DNA of 64,000 bases from positions 40,927 to 104,926 of the forward strand of contig JBKECN010000105.1 in the NCBI GenBank assembly GCA_047974565.1, given 5' to 3'. A model generated the notes under the pieces. That model was not told the origin of the DNA. It did no database searches and saw only the letters and a list, made by a program, of their open reading frames with translations. Source of the stretch: JBDIAG01 sp047974565. GTDB lineage: Bacteria; Actinomycetota; Actinomycetes; Actinomycetales; CAWJMD01. Both the position numbers and the translations under genes were made by a program. Shown here in pieces: positions 16,370-25,142 of the stretch; the first letter of the stretch is position 1, and each line of letters opens with the position of its first letter.

Positions 16370-17386
16370 GTGTGGAACATCCTCAAGCCCATTGAATGGG
16401 TCGTGGCCTGGATCATGGTCCAGTTCCACTCGCTCCTGAGCGCCGTCGGCATGGACCCGGCGTCCGGTTGGACGTGGGCCTTGTCCATCGTCGGCCTCGT
16501 CGTCGTCATCCGGATCCTGCTCATCCCGCTGTTCGTCAAGCAGATCAAGGCATCGCGCGGGCTGCAGCTCATCCAGCCGGAGATGCGCAAGATCCAGGAC
16601 AAGTACAAGGGCAAGAAGGACCAGGCCTCCCGCGAGGCGATGTCCCGCGAGACGATGGATCTGTACAAGCGCACCGGGACGAATCCGTTCTCGTCCTGCA
16701 TGCCGATCCTGCTGCAGATGCCGATCTTCTTCGCCCTGTTCCGGGTGCTCAACTACTACGTGGTGCAGCAGCAGGCGATCGGCCCGCTCACCGTGGAACT
16801 GGCCAAGCAGGCCGACGAGTCCATGCTCCTGGGAGCGCCCCTGTCGGCCACGTTCATGCAGGCCGGTGCCGAGACCAGCACACGGATCCTCACGGTCGTC
16901 CTCATCATCTTGATGTCCGCCTCGACGTTCATCACGCAGAAGCAGTTGATGTCGCAGAACATGCCGGCCTCTGCGATGGAGAGCAACCCCTTCATGCAGC
17001 AGCAGAAGGTCATGCTCTACCTCTTCCCCCTGATCTTCGCCATCTCCGGGGTCAACTTCCCCATCGGCGTGCTCATCTACTGGCTCACCACCAACCTGTG
17101 GTCAATGGCTCAGCAGTTCTTCGTCATCCGTCGGATGCCGGCCCCGGGCTCTCCCGCCGAGCGCGCGATGCAGGAGCGCCGGGCCAAGCGCGGTAAGCCG
17201 GTGCCCTCATCCGGTGTGTCGATGACCAAGGACGGCTCCGCCGGCCAGACCGACACCGCGGTGGCCGAGCCCGAGCGCAAGGGCCAGCGCTCCCAACCCA
17301 AACGCAAGGACCGTCAACGGCGCCCGCAATCCGGGGGTGGTGGCGGCAAGCCCAAACCCACGGAGTCCGGCGGTGGCTCACGCTGA
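16370..17386 (+). CDS. yidC: Membrane protein insertase YidC
   Basis: 338 residues, typical for the Gram-positive form without the large periplasmic domain. Transmembrane segments are seen at about 8-25, 35-55 (WALSIVGLVVVIRILLIPLFV), 105-125 (FSSCMPILLQMPIFFALFRVL), 175-190 and 215-240. The cytoplasmic hairpin KQIKASRGLQLIQPEM and the PxxFxxFR element are present. A basic, low-complexity tail follows residue 255. It inserts membrane proteins alone or with SecYEG. The GTG at 16370 has GGAG 10 nt upstream. It follows yidD and precedes jag, as expected. Confidence 0.96.
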   Translation: MWNILKPIEWVVAWIMVQFHSLLSAVGMDPASGWTWALSIVGLVVVIRILLIPLFVKQIKASRGLQLIQPEMRKIQDKYKGKKDQASREAMSRETMDLYKRTGTNPFSSCMPILLQMPIFFALFRVLNYYVVQQQAIGPLTVELAKQADESMLLGAPLSATFMQAGAETSTRILTVVLIILMSASTFITQKQLMSQNMPASAMESNPFMQQQKVMLYLFPLIFAISGVNFPIGVLIYWLTTNLWSMAQQFFVIRRMPAPGSPAERAMQERRAKRGKPVPSSGVSMTKDGSAGQTDTAVAEPERKGQRSQPKRKDRQRRPQSGGGGGKPKPTESGGGSR

Positions 17387-17574
17387 TCACGCCCCGCCAG
17401 GATCTCGGGGCCGGCGTCCAGGCCGAACCGGCGACGCTGCCTCGCGCCGGCGTCCGGACCCGGGATGCCCAGGCCCGCTGAGGGACGACCGCGCCCCGGC
17501 CGGCCTGGCCACACAGACCCAGACCTTTGCCCGCGCGAAGGTCCCACCTTGGAGGACATGTGGAGGACACACGT

Positions 17575-18261
17575 ATGGATGACGACACGGCAACCGGCAC
17601 GTCCGTCGAAGCGATCACTGCCGATACCGACGACAAGTCCCCGGGGGGCGCAGACGCCCCGGCTGAGTCGCCTGCGGCCGAGGTTCCACAGACCACGCCG
17701 GCCGAGGCGGGGCCTGCGGCGGACGCAGAGTCCTCGACCGACTCAGAGTCCACCACGAGTTCGCCACAGGACGACGAGCGGGCCGCGACCAAGCGGCTCG
17801 AAGAGGAAGGGGACGTCGCAGCGGACTACCTGGAGGAACTGCTCGACATCCTCGATCTGGACGGCGATATCGACATCGACGTGGAGAACGGTCGGGCCTC
17901 GGTATCGGTGGGGGACGCCTCCAGTGCCCGTTCGCTACGGCGCCTGGTCGGCACCGACGGAGAGGTCCTGGAGGCCCTGCAGGAACTGACCCGCCTGGCG
18001 GTGCAGACCAAGACGGGTGAGCGGACCCGACTCATGCTCGATGTGGCCGGGCACCGCAGTGGCCGCCGTCGGGAGTTGGAGTCGCTGGCCGCGGAGACGG
18101 TGGAGCAGGTGCGACGTGGAGGCGAGCCGATCTCGCTGTCTCCGATGACCCCCTTCGAACGTAAGGTGATCCACGACGTGGTGGCCGACGCCGGTCTGCG
18201 GAGCGAGTCCGAGGGCGAAGGGGTGGACCGGCGGGTCGTCGTCCACCCCGCGTCTGCGTGA
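17575..18261 (+). CDS. jag: Jag/KhpB-type R3H domain RNA-binding protein
   Basis: 228 residues. An acidic N-terminal region of about 75 residues precedes a KH-like domain (EDLLDILDLDGDIDIDVEN through GTDGEVLEALQELTRLAV) and a C-terminal R3H domain (PMTPFERKVIHDVVAD, SEGEGVDRRVVV). Related KhpB proteins bind RNA and influence cell division and envelope synthesis. The ATG at 17575 follows GGAGGA by 7 nt. The stop codon overlaps the rsmG GTG by 4 nt (GTGA), so the two are translationally coupled. Confidence 0.93.
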   Translation: MDDDTATGTSVEAITADTDDKSPGGADAPAESPAAEVPQTTPAEAGPAADAESSTDSESTTSSPQDDERAATKRLEEEGDVAADYLEELLDILDLDGDIDIDVENGRASVSVGDASSARSLRRLVGTDGEVLEALQELTRLAVQTKTGERTRLMLDVAGHRSGRRRELESLAAETVEQVRRGGEPISLSPMTPFERKVIHDVVADAGLRSESEGEGVDRRVVVHPASA

Positions 18262-19091
18262 GCACTCCGGACCCAGGCGTGGACCCGGCCTTCCTGGCCG
18301 CTCTCGATCGGGACTGGACAGCCGGGGATCCGGAACTGGAGTTGCTGGCGGACGAGTTGTTCGCCGATCGGATCGACCTGGCACGCCGCTACTACGCCCA
18401 CCTGGCCACCACAGGTCTGGAGTGGGGGCTGATCGGCCCCCGCGAGGTCGACCGGCTGCTCGAACGGCATCTGCTCAACTGCGCGCTCGCGGTGGAGTTG
18501 GTGCCGCCTGGCAGTGACGTGCTCGACGTGGGTAGCGGCGCCGGGCTTCCCGGTCTGGTGTGGGCGATCGCCAGACCCGACCTGAGGGTGACGCTGCTCG
18601 AACCCTTGCAACGGCGGGTGAGGTGGCTCGAGCAGGTGATCGTGGATCTACAGATCCCGGTCGCGATCATCCGGGGACGAGCCGAGGAGTTGGCCCAGAC
18701 GGCCGGGCGGCGGCCCCCACAGGTGACGGGTAGGAGGTCCTCGGGGGTCACTCAAGGACAGTCATCGACCACCCGGACTGCCAGCGAGAGCGGCTGGCCG
18801 CGGGGTGTGACACCCGGGGCAGTACGCCTGCCCGGTGAGGTCGACTGGCCGGGTGCCGCCGTGGTCACCGCACGCGCGGTGGCCGGCCTCGGTCGGCTCG
18901 CCGAGTGGTGCCTCCCGCTGACCAGCCCGGGCGGAACGGTGCTGGCCCTGAAAGGGGAACGTGCCGCCGAGGAACTCGATCGGGACCGCAGGGTGCTGGA
19001 CTCCCTGGGTGCCCAGGGCGAGGTGATCGAGTGTGACGATCCGCGGCTGCCTCAACCGACCCGGGTCGTCGCCATCCGAAGGCGAAAATAG
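18258..19091 (+). CDS. rsmG: 16S rRNA (guanine-N7) methyltransferase RsmG
   Basis: 277 residues. It methylates G527 (E. coli numbering) of 16S rRNA using S-adenosylmethionine. The SAM-binding motif VLDVGSGAGLPGLVWAI is near residue 90, followed by LLEPLQRRVRWLEQV. It is longer than the usual 210-240 residues because of a Thr/Ser/Gly-rich insertion of about 40 residues (about 152-195) after GRAEELAQ. The C-terminus TRVVAIRRRK is typical. It overlaps jag by 4 nt. Confidence 0.94.
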   Translation: MSTPDPGVDPAFLAALDRDWTAGDPELELLADELFADRIDLARRYYAHLATTGLEWGLIGPREVDRLLERHLLNCALAVELVPPGSDVLDVGSGAGLPGLVWAIARPDLRVTLLEPLQRRVRWLEQVIVDLQIPVAIIRGRAEELAQTAGRRPPQVTGRRSSGVTQGQSSTTRTASESGWPRGVTPGAVRLPGEVDWPGAAVVTARAVAGLGRLAEWCLPLTSPGGTVLALKGERAAEELDRDRRVLDSLGAQGEVIECDDPRLPQPTRVVAIRRRK

Positions 19092-19281
19092 TCTAAGCGA
19101 CTGCTATGTGTGGTTGGTCCGGAAGTGGCCTGCGCACCCCTGTCGAGGTCACCTCGTTCCGGCACCGCTGTCGCGGCCCCTGACGAGAGCTCGACACCCA
19201 GGCCCGACAGGTCGCACCATTCGGCCCATTCTGCGGAGTTTGCACTTCGGGGCCGGTCCAGCGCTACTACCGTTGGACGAT

Positions 19282-20175
19282 GTGAGCGGTAATCGACCTG
19301 GCTCCGTGCAGGAGAAGTCACGATCCCTCCGGGAGACGGCCGAGCGCCGGGACCGGCAACGGCGGCTGCTCATCATCACGGCAGCCGCACTTGTGTGCAT
19401 CGTGCTGGTCGTCGCGGTCGCGGTGGCGATCGCGTCTCAACCCGACGACCCCGGTGAGGCAGGCACATCCGACGGCGGGACCGCCTTCATCGACACCGCA
19501 ACCAGCGTTCCGGTTGCCGTCCTCGACGCCGCCGGAGCGCCCGAGAGCCAGGGCCTGCGAGCGATGCAAGCCATCCCCGACGGTGAGCCCCTGGTCACAG
19601 ACGGCAAGCCCACGGTCATCTACGTCGGTGCTGAGTTCTGTCCGTACTGTGCCTCGGAGCGATGGGCTCTCATCTCGGCCCTGTCTCGGTTCGGCACGTG
19701 GTCCGGGCTCGAGCCGGCCCGCTCCGGGGCGACCGATGGGGACATTCCCACGGTTAGCTTCACCAACGCCGAGTTCGACAGCGACCAGGTCGTGTTTCGT
19801 GGTTTCGAGACCGCGGACCGGGACGGCAATCCGCTGTCGGCACCACCCGAGGACGTCAGCCAGTTGATGGCCACGCACAACCCAGGACAGAACGGCCAGG
19901 GAAGTCCCATCCCCTGGACGTACTTCGGGGTCATGCAGATCATCGGCTCCCCGGTGCCACTCGAGCCTTTCCTGGACGGCTCCACCACTGCCACCTCGCT
20001 GACCCACCAGGAGGTCGCCGACGCGATGGCCACCGGGTCCGGGGAGTTGGGCACAAGCATCAACGCCGAGACCAACGCGCTGACGGCTCAGATCTGTGAG
20101 TTGACGGACAACCAACCTGTCGACGTGTGCTCTGCGGCCGGAGTCGCTGCCGCAGCCGCCGTCCTTCCCGGATAG
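19282..20175 (+). CDS. Membrane-anchored DUF929 thioredoxin-fold protein (CPYC)
   Basis: About 297 residues. One N-terminal membrane segment (about 30-52, LLIITAAALVCIVLVVAVAVAIA) is followed by an extracytoplasmic domain. FCPYC at 119-123 is a thioredoxin-like active site within the DUF929 pattern VIYVGAEFCPYCASERW. It probably exchanges disulfides with secreted proteins. The VKOR-family gene 8 bp downstream would reoxidise it, mirroring DsbA/DsbB. The start is uncertain: GTG at 19282 or 19306, both with weak ribosome sites. The pair interrupts the usual rsmG-parA adjacency. Confidence 0.85.
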   Translation: MSGNRPGSVQEKSRSLRETAERRDRQRRLLIITAAALVCIVLVVAVAVAIASQPDDPGEAGTSDGGTAFIDTATSVPVAVLDAAGAPESQGLRAMQAIPDGEPLVTDGKPTVIYVGAEFCPYCASERWALISALSRFGTWSGLEPARSGATDGDIPTVSFTNAEFDSDQVVFRGFETADRDGNPLSAPPEDVSQLMATHNPGQNGQGSPIPWTYFGVMQIIGSPVPLEPFLDGSTTATSLTHQEVADAMATGSGELGTSINAETNALTAQICELTDNQPVDVCSAAGVAAAAAVLPG

Positions 20176-20183
20176 GGCGCACG

Positions 20184-20675
20184 ATGAAGCGCCCGGGCTG
20201 GTTGGCCCCGACGAGCCTTGTGCTGTGTCTCATCGGACTCGGGGTTTCGGTGTACCTCAGTTATGAGCACGCCACTGCGAACGCGTCACTGTACTGTCCG
20301 ACGGGAGCATCCGCTTCCAGTTGCCTGACCGTGACGACAAGTCCGTGGTCAACCCTCTTTGGGATTCCGGTGGCCTATCTGGGTCTGGGGTACTACGTGT
20401 TTCTCACCGGGCTCTGCCTGCCTGCGGTGTGGCGTTCGCGGAGCCGCCTGCTGGACCCGCTGCGCTTGATCAGCCTCATCGGCGGACTGGGGATGGTCCT
20501 GTATCTGGTGTGGGCCGAGCTTTTCCGAATCCACGCGATCTGCACCTGGTGCACCGTGGTTCACGTGTCGACGTTCGCGCTGCTGGGCGTGGTGGCCTTC
20601 GGTCAGATTCTCAGTGAGCCCGACGCCGATGTTGAGCCGGTGGGCGCCGATCTGTCTCAGGAGACGGTGGAGTAG
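20184..20675 (+). CDS. Vitamin K epoxide reductase (VKOR) family membrane protein
   Basis: 163 residues with four or five membrane helices. All four catalytic cysteines of the family are visible: the loop pair C38 and C47 (YCPTGASASSC) and the CTWC motif at 120-123. Bacterial VKOR reoxidises a periplasmic thioredoxin-fold oxidase and passes electrons to quinone, replacing DsbB. The ATG at 20184 lies 8 bp after the DUF929 gene, so the two are almost certainly cotranscribed and work as a pair. Confidence 0.9.
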   Translation: MKRPGWLAPTSLVLCLIGLGVSVYLSYEHATANASLYCPTGASASSCLTVTTSPWSTLFGIPVAYLGLGYYVFLTGLCLPAVWRSRSRLLDPLRLISLIGGLGMVLYLVWAELFRIHAICTWCTVVHVSTFALLGVVAFGQILSEPDADVEPVGADLSQETVE

Positions 20676-20944
20676 CGCCCGCGGGTTGGCCGGGAAGCGC
20701 GTGGCTGGGGCCGCTCCTGCGCCTGGGCTGGCGTGTGCCGGTGTCTGGTTCGTGGATGGCGACTGGCTAGGCGTTGCGGTGATTCGCTGAGGCGGTGATT
20801 CGTGGGCGGCCTTGATTCGTTGGGCTACGGATCATGCATCGGGTCGCGGATTGGAGTGCGCCAGGGGCCATCGTGATGGACCTGGACGACGACGGCGAGT
20901 CGTAGCGGTGTGCCATCACCAGGTTGTCGGTGCGCGCACCTACG

Positions 20945-22492
20945 ATGACGACCGTGAACGTGAGCTTGACGGCGCAGCACCGTCGCGACAGAACTGGTCT
21001 CGGGTGGCCCGTGGTCACTCAGACGGCGCTCTCCGCGTCTGACGCGGGGTGGGGTGGGTTGGGGTGGCCCCTGACCGGGCACGTAGACAAGACGAATCCC
21101 GATTCCCTGGGTGCCGACCGCCGTGTTTCACGTGAAACGGTGACCCAGGGCGAGAGCTCGCTGGCTTTCGCCCCAGGGCGGGTTGAGGAACCACCGGATG
21201 GTCCGTCGTCCGTCACGACCGGCGAGGAGGATCAGGTTTCACGTGAAACGCCGGTGACGACACCAGGCGGCCTGACCCCCGTGGCGGACAGCGAGGAGTC
21301 CATCACCGAACCTCGTGATGTGGCCAAGGCCTCCCCGAACGAGACGCCCACGCTCGACGCTCAGCCCGTCGCCGCTTCAGTTGCCGTGACTCAGCAGCGT
21401 GGGGACGATGCCGTTTCACGTGAAACGCAGGTCGCGAGCGAGTCTGAGGGCTCGTCTCCGGCTGGCGCGTTCTCCACTGTCGACACCGCAGCTCCCTCGC
21501 AGGATCGCCTCACTCCTCAGCCCGAAAGCCGGCAGGCCGACCCTGTCACCCCGACCGGGCCCCAGGTAGCCGAGGCTGGGCTGGCGGTGCCCGCCGAGGT
21601 ATCCGTCTCGGCGACCGAGGTAGCTGCGGCGTCGACCGGCGCCGACGCTCAGCCTCGGCCCACCCAGCCCAGGCTTCCGCCACTGCCCCGGCCTCCATCC
21701 ACCCGGATCATCACGGTGGCGAACCAGAAGGGCGGCGTGGGCAAGACCACCACCGCGGTCAACATCGCTGCGGCGCTTGCCTTGAGTGGCCTTCGAGTCC
21801 TCGTCATCGACCAAGACCCGCAAGGCAACGCCTCGACGGCCCTCGGCATCTCACACCGGGAGGGTGATCCGGGCATCTACGACGTTCTCGTGGACTCGCG
21901 CCCGCTGGCGGAGGTGATCTACGAGTGCCCCGACATCGACGGGCTCTCTGTCGTCCCGGCAACGATCGACCTGGCCGGTGCCGAGATCGAACTCGTGCCG
22001 ATGGTCGCTCGGGAGACCCGCCTTCGCACCGCCCTGCACGCGTATCAGCAGTCCCGTCACCGGGCCGGCGAACCGGACCTCGACTACATCCTCATCGACT
22101 GCCCACCCAGTCTCGGCCTGCTGACCGTCAACGCCTTTGCAGCGGCCGACGAGGTGCTGGTGCCGATTCAATGCGAGTACTACGCGCTCGAGGGTGTGCA
22201 GATGCTGCTGCGCAACATCGACTTGATCCGCACCCACCTCAACCCGACCTTGCATGTCTCGACCATGCTGCTGACGATGTTCGACGGGCGGACCCGGCTC
22301 GCGGCGGACGTGGTCGAGGAAGTGCGGCAACACTTCCCACAGCAGGTCCTCAGCACCCTGGTACCCCGATCGGTCCGGATCTCTGAGGCACCCAGCAACG
22401 GACAGACGGTGCTGACCTACGATCCGAACTCGAGCGGGAGTCTGTCGTACCTGGCCGCGGCGACCGAACTTGCTCGCCGCAGCGGTGAGTAG
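20945..22492 (+). CDS. parA: Chromosome partitioning ATPase ParA (Soj) with long N-terminal extension
   Basis: 515 residues from the ATG at 20945; a further ATG exists at 20924 and neither has a good ribosome site. ParA drives movement of the ParB-parS complex. The ATPase domain starts near residue 255 (RIITVANQKGGVGKTTTAVN, the deviant Walker A) with VIDQDPQGNAST and YILIDCPPS. Before it lies a Pro/Thr/Ser/Glu-rich stretch of about 250 residues, far longer than the short extensions of usual actinobacterial ParA. Three perfect parS palindromes lie in this stretch and are each read as VSRET. Translation may really begin further in, leaving parS in the leader. parB follows. Confidence 0.9.
   Translation: MTTVNVSLTAQHRRDRTGLGWPVVTQTALSASDAGWGGLGWPLTGHVDKTNPDSLGADRRVSRETVTQGESSLAFAPGRVEEPPDGPSSVTTGEEDQVSRETPVTTPGGLTPVADSEESITEPRDVAKASPNETPTLDAQPVAASVAVTQQRGDDAVSRETQVASESEGSSPAGAFSTVDTAAPSQDRLTPQPESRQADPVTPTGPQVAEAGLAVPAEVSVSATEVAAASTGADAQPRPTQPRLPPLPRPPSTRIITVANQKGGVGKTTTAVNIAAALALSGLRVLVIDQDPQGNASTALGISHREGDPGIYDVLVDSRPLAEVIYECPDIDGLSVVPATIDLAGAEIELVPMVARETRLRTALHAYQQSRHRAGEPDLDYILIDCPPSLGLLTVNAFAAADEVLVPIQCEYYALEGVQMLLRNIDLIRTHLNPTLHVSTMLLTMFDGRTRLAADVVEEVRQHFPQQVLSTLVPRSVRISEAPSNGQTVLTYDPNSSGSLSYLAAATELARRSGE
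21124..21139. other. parS: parS centromere site 1
   Basis: It contains the perfect 14-bp palindrome GTTTCACGTGAAAC (21125-21138) and matches the 16-bp consensus at 15 positions. It is the ParB binding and loading site, read in frame as VSRET within parA. Confidence 0.95.
21235..21250. other. parS: parS centromere site 2
   Basis: Perfect core GTTTCACGTGAAAC at 21236-21249, 111 bp after site 1 and in the same parA frame. Confidence 0.95.
21412..21427. other. parS: parS centromere site 3
   Basis: Perfect core GTTTCACGTGAAAC at 21413-21426, 177 bp after site 2. The spacing to the other copies is a multiple of three. Confidence 0.95.
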
Positions 22493-22640
22493 CCCTGGCG
22501 GCGGAAACGGTTGGGCGGACCGGAGTGGTGCGTGGCCGCAGTCGACGTGACCACAGTCGAATTGAGATGGAACCAAGCATGAAGAGTGGACCCCCACGGC
22601 TTGAGATCGCCGGAACCACCGGCACAGAGAGGACACGGAC

Positions 22641-23984
22641 GTGAGCGAACGCCGAAAAGGACTGGGCAAGGGGCTGGGAGCCCTCATTCCATCCGGTCCA
22701 CCCGCCGGGACGACCGAGGCGGCGGTGAGCACCATGTCACGCACCCGGCCCGTGGACGTGTTCTTCGCCGGTGGTGGCCGCCGCGAGCCGGCCCCTCGCG
22801 TTCCGGGCGAGCAGGACGGGGCAGCGGGCAGCACGGCGCGCCAGCCGCATCAGGGGTCCGCCACGAGTCTCAGGCAGGCAGCTCCGGAGGTCACTCATCG
22901 GCCGGCCCAGACCGCCGACGCTGACGGTTCACCGGCTCAGCTGGGCGCCGCGTCTGACACGACCCATTCCTCGGCCCGACCTGCACAGTCCGGCGCCGAG
23001 ACCGCCGCCCGCCCCCATGACGGTGCGGACGCTCCTGTCGACGGCGAGACGGACCTGACCGCGCCCGAGCAGCCGGGAGACGGCGCGACGTCCACCGACG
23101 TCGGCCGGGCGGGTACGGCCGACGTGGCTGCGGACCCCGAGGAGGACCTCGTCGCCGTGCCGGGGGCCACCTTCGAGGAGATCCCGCTGGCGAGCATCGT
23201 CGCCAACCCGCGCCAGCCCCGTCAGGTGTTCGACGAGGACGAGCTCGCGGAGCTGGTGCATTCCATCCGCGAAGTGGGGGTGCTGCAGCCGGTTGTGGTG
23301 CGCCCCGTGTCGTCCGGCTATGAGCTCGTGATGGGCGAGCGGCGCTGGAGGGCCTGCCAGCAGGCGGGCTTGGACACGGTGCCGGCCATCGTCCGGCAGA
23401 CTCCCGACTCGGACCTACTGCGTGACGCCCTGCTGGAGAACCTTCACCGGGCCCAGCTCAATCCCCTCGAAGAGGCGGCGGCCTACGACCAACTGCTCAA
23501 GGACTTCGAGTGCAGCCATGAGCAGCTTGCGTCGCGAATCGGGCGCTCTCGACCGCAGATCTCCAACACGATCCGGCTGCTCAATCTGCCGGCGCTGGTC
23601 CAGCGTCGCGTGGCCGCCGGCGTCCTCAGCGCTGGGCATGCTCGTGCGTTGCTTGGCCTGGGAGACCCGGCAAGTATGGAGCGGCTCGCGCAACGCATTG
23701 TGGCAGAAGGACTTTCAGTACGGTCCACGGAAGAGATCGTCTCCTTGGGGCTGGTCGATGGGCAGCCTCGCCCCCGGCGGAACACCCGGGAAAGGCCTCG
23801 TGATGAGCGGCTGGACAGCTACGCCGGTCGGTTGTCGGACAGGCTCGAGACCCGGGTGCAGATCGCCATGGGAGCCCGTCGGGGCAAGCTCACCGTCGAA
23901 TTTGCCGGGATGGAAGACCTGGACCGGATCATGGACCTGCTCGCAGGGCATGCGGAGGCGGGAGTCGGTCGAGTCGGAGAGTAA
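22641..23984 (+). CDS. parB: Chromosome partitioning protein ParB (Spo0J)
   Basis: 447 residues. ParB binds parS and spreads as a CTP-dependent clamp, with ParA as partner. The N-terminus MSERRKGLGKGLGALIP is the conserved ParA-interacting motif. A linker of about 120 residues follows. The N-terminal domain carries NPRQPR and the CTP-binding motif GERRW (about 231-235). The helix-turn-helix is LASRIGRSRPQISNTIRLLNLP, and the C-terminal dimerisation domain ends the protein. The GTG start has GAGAGG upstream. The linker explains most of the excess over the usual 320-380 residues. Confidence 0.95.
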   Translation: MSERRKGLGKGLGALIPSGPPAGTTEAAVSTMSRTRPVDVFFAGGGRREPAPRVPGEQDGAAGSTARQPHQGSATSLRQAAPEVTHRPAQTADADGSPAQLGAASDTTHSSARPAQSGAETAARPHDGADAPVDGETDLTAPEQPGDGATSTDVGRAGTADVAADPEEDLVAVPGATFEEIPLASIVANPRQPRQVFDEDELAELVHSIREVGVLQPVVVRPVSSGYELVMGERRWRACQQAGLDTVPAIVRQTPDSDLLRDALLENLHRAQLNPLEEAAAYDQLLKDFECSHEQLASRIGRSRPQISNTIRLLNLPALVQRRVAAGVLSAGHARALLGLGDPASMERLAQRIVAEGLSVRSTEEIVSLGLVDGQPRPRRNTRERPRDERLDSYAGRLSDRLETRVQIAMGARRGKLTVEFAGMEDLDRIMDLLAGHAEAGVGRVGE

Positions 23985-24067
23985 GGGGGCTGTGGTGCGA
24001 GCCGTCTCGCGACTAGCATGAGCGCTGCGGGTGCTGGACGCTGCGCCCCCGGGGAACGCGAGGCGAC

Positions 24068-24190
24068 GTGAAGCTCATTCGTGTAGTGGTGCTGGCGCTG
24101 GTGGCGGGTGCCGTGGCGGCTTTCGTCGCGGAGTTGCTTCGCCCCCGCCGTACGGTGGACCGCGGCTACGACCCGGCGCGGGTCAGCTGA
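24068..24190 (+). CDS. Small single-pass membrane protein (40 aa)
   Basis: A 40-codon frame (GTG start, GAGG 4-5 nt upstream). It encodes a basic start (MKLIRV), one hydrophobic helix of about 18 residues (VVLALVAGAVAAFVAELL) and a polar, Arg-rich tail ending DPARVS. The composition is that of a real membrane miniprotein rather than a shadow frame. Its stop overlaps an ATG (TGATG) of a 35-codon frame reaching 24297. That frame in turn overlaps the GTG of the GNAT gene, so the three may be translationally coupled. I do not recognise a family. Confidence 0.55.
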   Translation: MKLIRVVVLALVAGAVAAFVAELLRPRRTVDRGYDPARVS

Positions 24191-24297
24191 TGGCGGGCGA
24201 TCGTGGTGGGCGCCGCGGCCTGCGGTTGCTCTGGAAGTCAGGGCGGTCTGGCCGGATGCCCAGCCGTTCTCCGGCCCCCCGGCGGGTGGGCAGGTGA
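24190..24297 (+). CDS. Possible 35-aa coupling ORF before the GNAT gene
   Basis: ATG at 24190 overlaps the stop of the 40-aa membrane protein, and its TGA overlaps the GTG of the GNAT gene. The predicted peptide is Arg-rich (MAGDRGGRRG...) without a recognisable fold. It may be only a translational bridge or an artefact. Confidence 0.2.
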   Translation: MAGDRGGRRGLRLLWKSGRSGRMPSRSPAPRRVGR

Positions 24298-24980
24298 CCC
24301 GTCGACTCTCCAGCCTCACCCTGGACAACCTTGAGGACCTGCCGTCCTCGTGTCGCAGTTGCGTCGCCTGGGAGTTGGACCCGGTGGCGGCGTGCACGCT
24401 GGAGTCGGCGACCGATGCCCACCTGCAGAAGCAGGGCTGGCTGACTCAGACGCTGCTGCAGTGGGGGTCGTGCGGACTGCTCGGGTACGTGGACGAGGAG
24501 GTGGCGGGTTTTCTCACCTATGCCCCCAGCGGTTTCGTCCCTCGGAGCCTGACCTTCCCTACCAGTCCGATCAGCCCGGACGCCGTGCTGTTGATGACGG
24601 GAGGCGTCACCCTGGAGCACCGGCGCGCGGGGATTGCGCGGATGCTCGCCCAAGGAGTCGCCAAGGACCTGACCCGACGCGGGGTGCGCGCGATCGAGTG
24701 CTTCGCGACCACGCACGCCCCGAGCCGGGACGACCCGGACGTCGACCTGGGGTGCACCCCCGGCTGCCTGTTGCCGGCGTCCTTCCTGCTTGCCGTCGGC
24801 TTCAAAACGATTCGGCCGCATCGGGATACGCCGCGACTCCGGCTCGATCTGCGGGCTGCGGTGTCCTGGCGTGAAGACGTCGAACATGCCTTGGAGAAGT
24901 TGCTCGGAACGGTCCGGGTCCCGACCTTCGCGCCGATGTCCCAGCCGCCGACAGTTCCGCTGCATCGCAGTCGCGGCTGA
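24294..24980 (+). CDS. GNAT-family acetyltransferase
   Basis: About 228 residues from the GTG at 24294. It corresponds in position and character to the conserved actinobacterial gene between parB and the thioredoxin genes (Rv3916c in M. tuberculosis). The segment CRSCVAWELDP is typical of that family. The acetyl-CoA binding region is VLLMTGGVTLEHRRAGIARMLAQGVAKDL, a relaxed Q/RxxGxG/A loop, then GVRAIECFAT. The substrate is unknown. It ends facing trxA across a terminator-like hairpin. Confidence 0.8.
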   Translation: MTRRLSSLTLDNLEDLPSSCRSCVAWELDPVAACTLESATDAHLQKQGWLTQTLLQWGSCGLLGYVDEEVAGFLTYAPSGFVPRSLTFPTSPISPDAVLLMTGGVTLEHRRAGIARMLAQGVAKDLTRRGVRAIECFATTHAPSRDDPDVDLGCTPGCLLPASFLLAVGFKTIRPHRDTPRLRLDLRAAVSWREDVEHALEKLLGTVRVPTFAPMSQPPTVPLHRSRG

Positions 24981-25002
24981 ACGAACAGCGGTGGACGCAG
25001 GA

Positions 25003-25056
25003 AGTGAGCGGCACCGCCCGAGTGAGCGGCACCCGCTGAGTGAGCGGCACCGGTTG
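25003..25056 (+). repeat. 18-bp tandem repeat, three copies
   Basis: Three copies of AGTGAGCGGCACCxGxxG in tandem just after the GNAT stop codon. Their role is unknown. They precede the convergent terminator. Confidence 0.7.
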
Positions 25057-25098
25057 GGCACCTGAGCCTTTGTCTGGCGGCAGGCCGGCAACGAAACT

Positions 25099-25126
25099 GG
25101 CCCGGCCGACGAGCGTCGACCGGGCC
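25099..25126. terminator. Bidirectional terminator between GNAT gene and trxA
   Basis: GGCCCGG-C-CGAC (25099-25110), loop GAGC, then GTCG-A-CCGGGCC (25115-25126). This is an 11-bp stem with one internal mismatch, placed between two convergent genes. Confidence 0.7.
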
Positions 25127-25142
25127 GGCACGTGCAGTGGCC

